A stretch of DNA of 64,000 nucleotides from Streptomyces violascens (lineage in GTDB: Bacteria > Actinomycetota > Actinomycetes > Streptomycetales > Streptomycetaceae). Every line of letters begins with the position of its first letter. The first letter of the stretch is position 1. The DNA lies in contig NZ_BMUA01000013.1 of NCBI RefSeq assembly GCF_014649955.1, positions 124,001 to 188,000 of the forward strand, read 5' to 3'. Shown piece by piece: positions 62,846 through 64,000 of the stretch. The notes beneath the pieces are model-generated. The model saw nothing but the letters and a program-made list of their open reading frames with translations, had not been told where the DNA came from and made no database searches. The position numbers were made by a program, and so were the translations under genes.

Positions 62846-63961
62846 GTGAACACGAACATGCGTCGTGCCGCTGTAGCCGTTGCCGCCACCGCGATGGCCG
62901 TCTCGCTCGCCGCCTGTGGCAGTGCCAAGGAGTCCGGCGGCGGCACCAAGTCGTCCGGCGGCTCCAAGAAGGGCGACGACCTCAAGATCGGCCTGCTGCT
63001 CCCCGAGAACCAGACCGCGCGCTACGAGAAGTTCGACAAGCCGCTGATCGAGGCCAAGGTCAAGGAGCTGACCAACGGCAAGGGCCAGATCGTCTACGCG
63101 AACGCCAAGCAGGACGCGACGACCCAGAACCAGCAGGCCGACACGATGATCACCAACAAGGTGGACGCGCTCATCGTGGACGCGGTCGACTCCAAGGCCA
63201 TCGCGGGCTCGGTCAAGAAGGCCAAGGAGGCCGGCATCCCGGTCGTCGCCTTCGACCGCCTCGCCGAGGGCCCCATCGACTCCTACGTGTCCTTCGACAA
63301 CGAGGAAGTCGGCCACGTGCAGGGCAAGGCCCTCCTCCAGGCCCTGGGCGACAAGGCCAAGTCCGGCGACATCGTCATGATGAACGGCGCCGTCACCGAC
63401 CCGAACGCCGCGCTCTTCAAGAAGGGCGCCCACGCCGAGCTCGACGGCAAGGTGAACATCGGGAAGGAGTACGACACCAAGGAGTGGAAGCCCGAGAACG
63501 CCAACTCCAACATGGAGGCCGCGCTCTCCGCCCTCGGCAAGGACAAGGTCATCGGCGTCTACTCCGCCAACGACGGCATGGCCGGCGGCATCATCACCGC
63601 CCTCAAGGCGGCCGGCCTCGCCAAGCTCCCGCCGGTCACCGGCCAGGACGCCGAGCTCGCGGGTGTGCAGCGGATCATCTCGGGCGAGCAGTACATGAGC
63701 GTCTACAAGTCCTACCCGCAGGAGGACGCCATCGCCGCCGAGATGGCGGTCAAGCTCGCCAAGGGCCAGGACCTCGGCTCCCTGGGCGCGAAGAAGGTCG
63801 ACTCGCCGACCACCAAGGCCGTCCCGTCCACGATCGTCCCGGTCGTCTCGCTGACCAAGGACAACATCAACGACACCGTCATCAAGGACAAGATCTACAC
63901 GATCGCCGACATCTGCACGGCCAACTACAAGGCCGCCTGCGACGCGCTCGGCCTCAAGTAG
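62846..63961 (+). CDS. xylF: Xylose-type ABC transporter substrate-binding lipoprotein
   Basis: A 371-residue periplasmic-binding-protein family 4 lipoprotein. The signal with lipobox is VAVAATAMAVSLAACGS, with the lipid Cys near residue 24. A lysine/glycine/serine linker is followed by the two-lobe sugar-binding fold starting KIGLLLPENQTARYEKFDKPLIEAKV. GTG start with AGGGAGG upstream. The ATPase and permease (xylG, xylH) are expected just right of the window. The assignment to xylose rests on synteny; ribose-type sugars cannot be excluded. Confidence 0.85.
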   Translation: MNTNMRRAAVAVAATAMAVSLAACGSAKESGGGTKSSGGSKKGDDLKIGLLLPENQTARYEKFDKPLIEAKVKELTNGKGQIVYANAKQDATTQNQQADTMITNKVDALIVDAVDSKAIAGSVKKAKEAGIPVVAFDRLAEGPIDSYVSFDNEEVGHVQGKALLQALGDKAKSGDIVMMNGAVTDPNAALFKKGAHAELDGKVNIGKEYDTKEWKPENANSNMEAALSALGKDKVIGVYSANDGMAGGIITALKAAGLAKLPPVTGQDAELAGVQRIISGEQYMSVYKSYPQEDAIAAEMAVKLAKGQDLGSLGAKKVDSPTTKAVPSTIVPVVSLTKDNINDTVIKDKIYTIADICTANYKAACDALGLK

Positions 63962-64000
63962 GTCCCCCGCCAAGTCCCTTTCCGTCCCTTTCGCACAAGG

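Overview
The window is high-GC actinobacterial DNA with the gene content, codon bias and gene order of a Streptomyces chromosome. From about 21.9 kb rightward the order matches, from memory, the Streptomyces coelicolor SCO5967 to SCO6009 stretch: a SepF-like gene, arcA-argF, a MurA-like gene divergent from aconitase, ngcEFG, rok7B7 and xylF. No rRNA, tRNA, CRISPR array, transposase or integrase was recognised.

1 to about 12.8 kb looks like an accessory, defence-rich island. It opens with the N-terminal two thirds of a PglW-type kinase (Pgl/BREX type 2 phage defence; the rest lies left of the window). Divergent from it is a two-gene cassette that I read as RexAB-like: a soluble 323-aa protein followed by a 180-aa four-helix membrane protein. 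Then come a 42-residue membrane peptide gene, a 642-aa nuclease-helicase fusion, a PIN-domain toxin-antitoxin pair with a palindromic operator, a decayed gene with several frameshifts, a DUF397/WhiJ-type regulator pair, a DUF574 methyltransferase and a broken regulator gene.

13 to 25 kb: LysR regulator with an MFS exporter; XRE-cupin regulator with a class I methyltransferase whose N-terminus appears frameshifted; secreted M14 zinc carboxypeptidase; katG divergent from a Fur-family regulator; the SepF-like gene; an SMC-like ATPase overlapping a MazG-type pyrophosphohydrolase; two small lineage-specific genes.

25 to 31 kb: F420-type oxidoreductase, homocysteine methyltransferase, and an arginine deiminase unit (arcA, argF, cationic amino acid permease). 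31.9 to 41.4 kb: a CoA-dependent aromatic acid pathway, probably for 2-aminobenzoate (anthranilate). It has an enoyl-CoA hydratase, a fused monooxygenase/reductase, an aryl-CoA ligase, PaaX, an acyl-CoA dehydrogenase and RidA, with TerB, M56 and BlaI genes interleaved. One 12-bp palindromic sequence is repeated exactly in both promoter regions of this pathway. 41.4 to 46.7 kb: a hydroxyproline/proline-peptide catabolic cluster with an aminopeptidase P and a GntR regulator.

46.7 to 51.4 kb: an HTH-MurA fusion gene divergent from aconitase. Both promoters carry the same TTATCTC-N6-GAGAT element, which suggests that the HTH domain controls both genes. 51.5 to 64 kb: a tandem pair of secreted FG-GAP repeat proteins, a GH92 mannosidase with a LacI-type operator, the ngcEFG sugar importer behind a DasR-like site, the ROK regulator rok7B7 and the xylose-type binding protein xylF. 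The right half is thus an extracellular glycan and amino-sugar uptake region; the left edge is phage defence.
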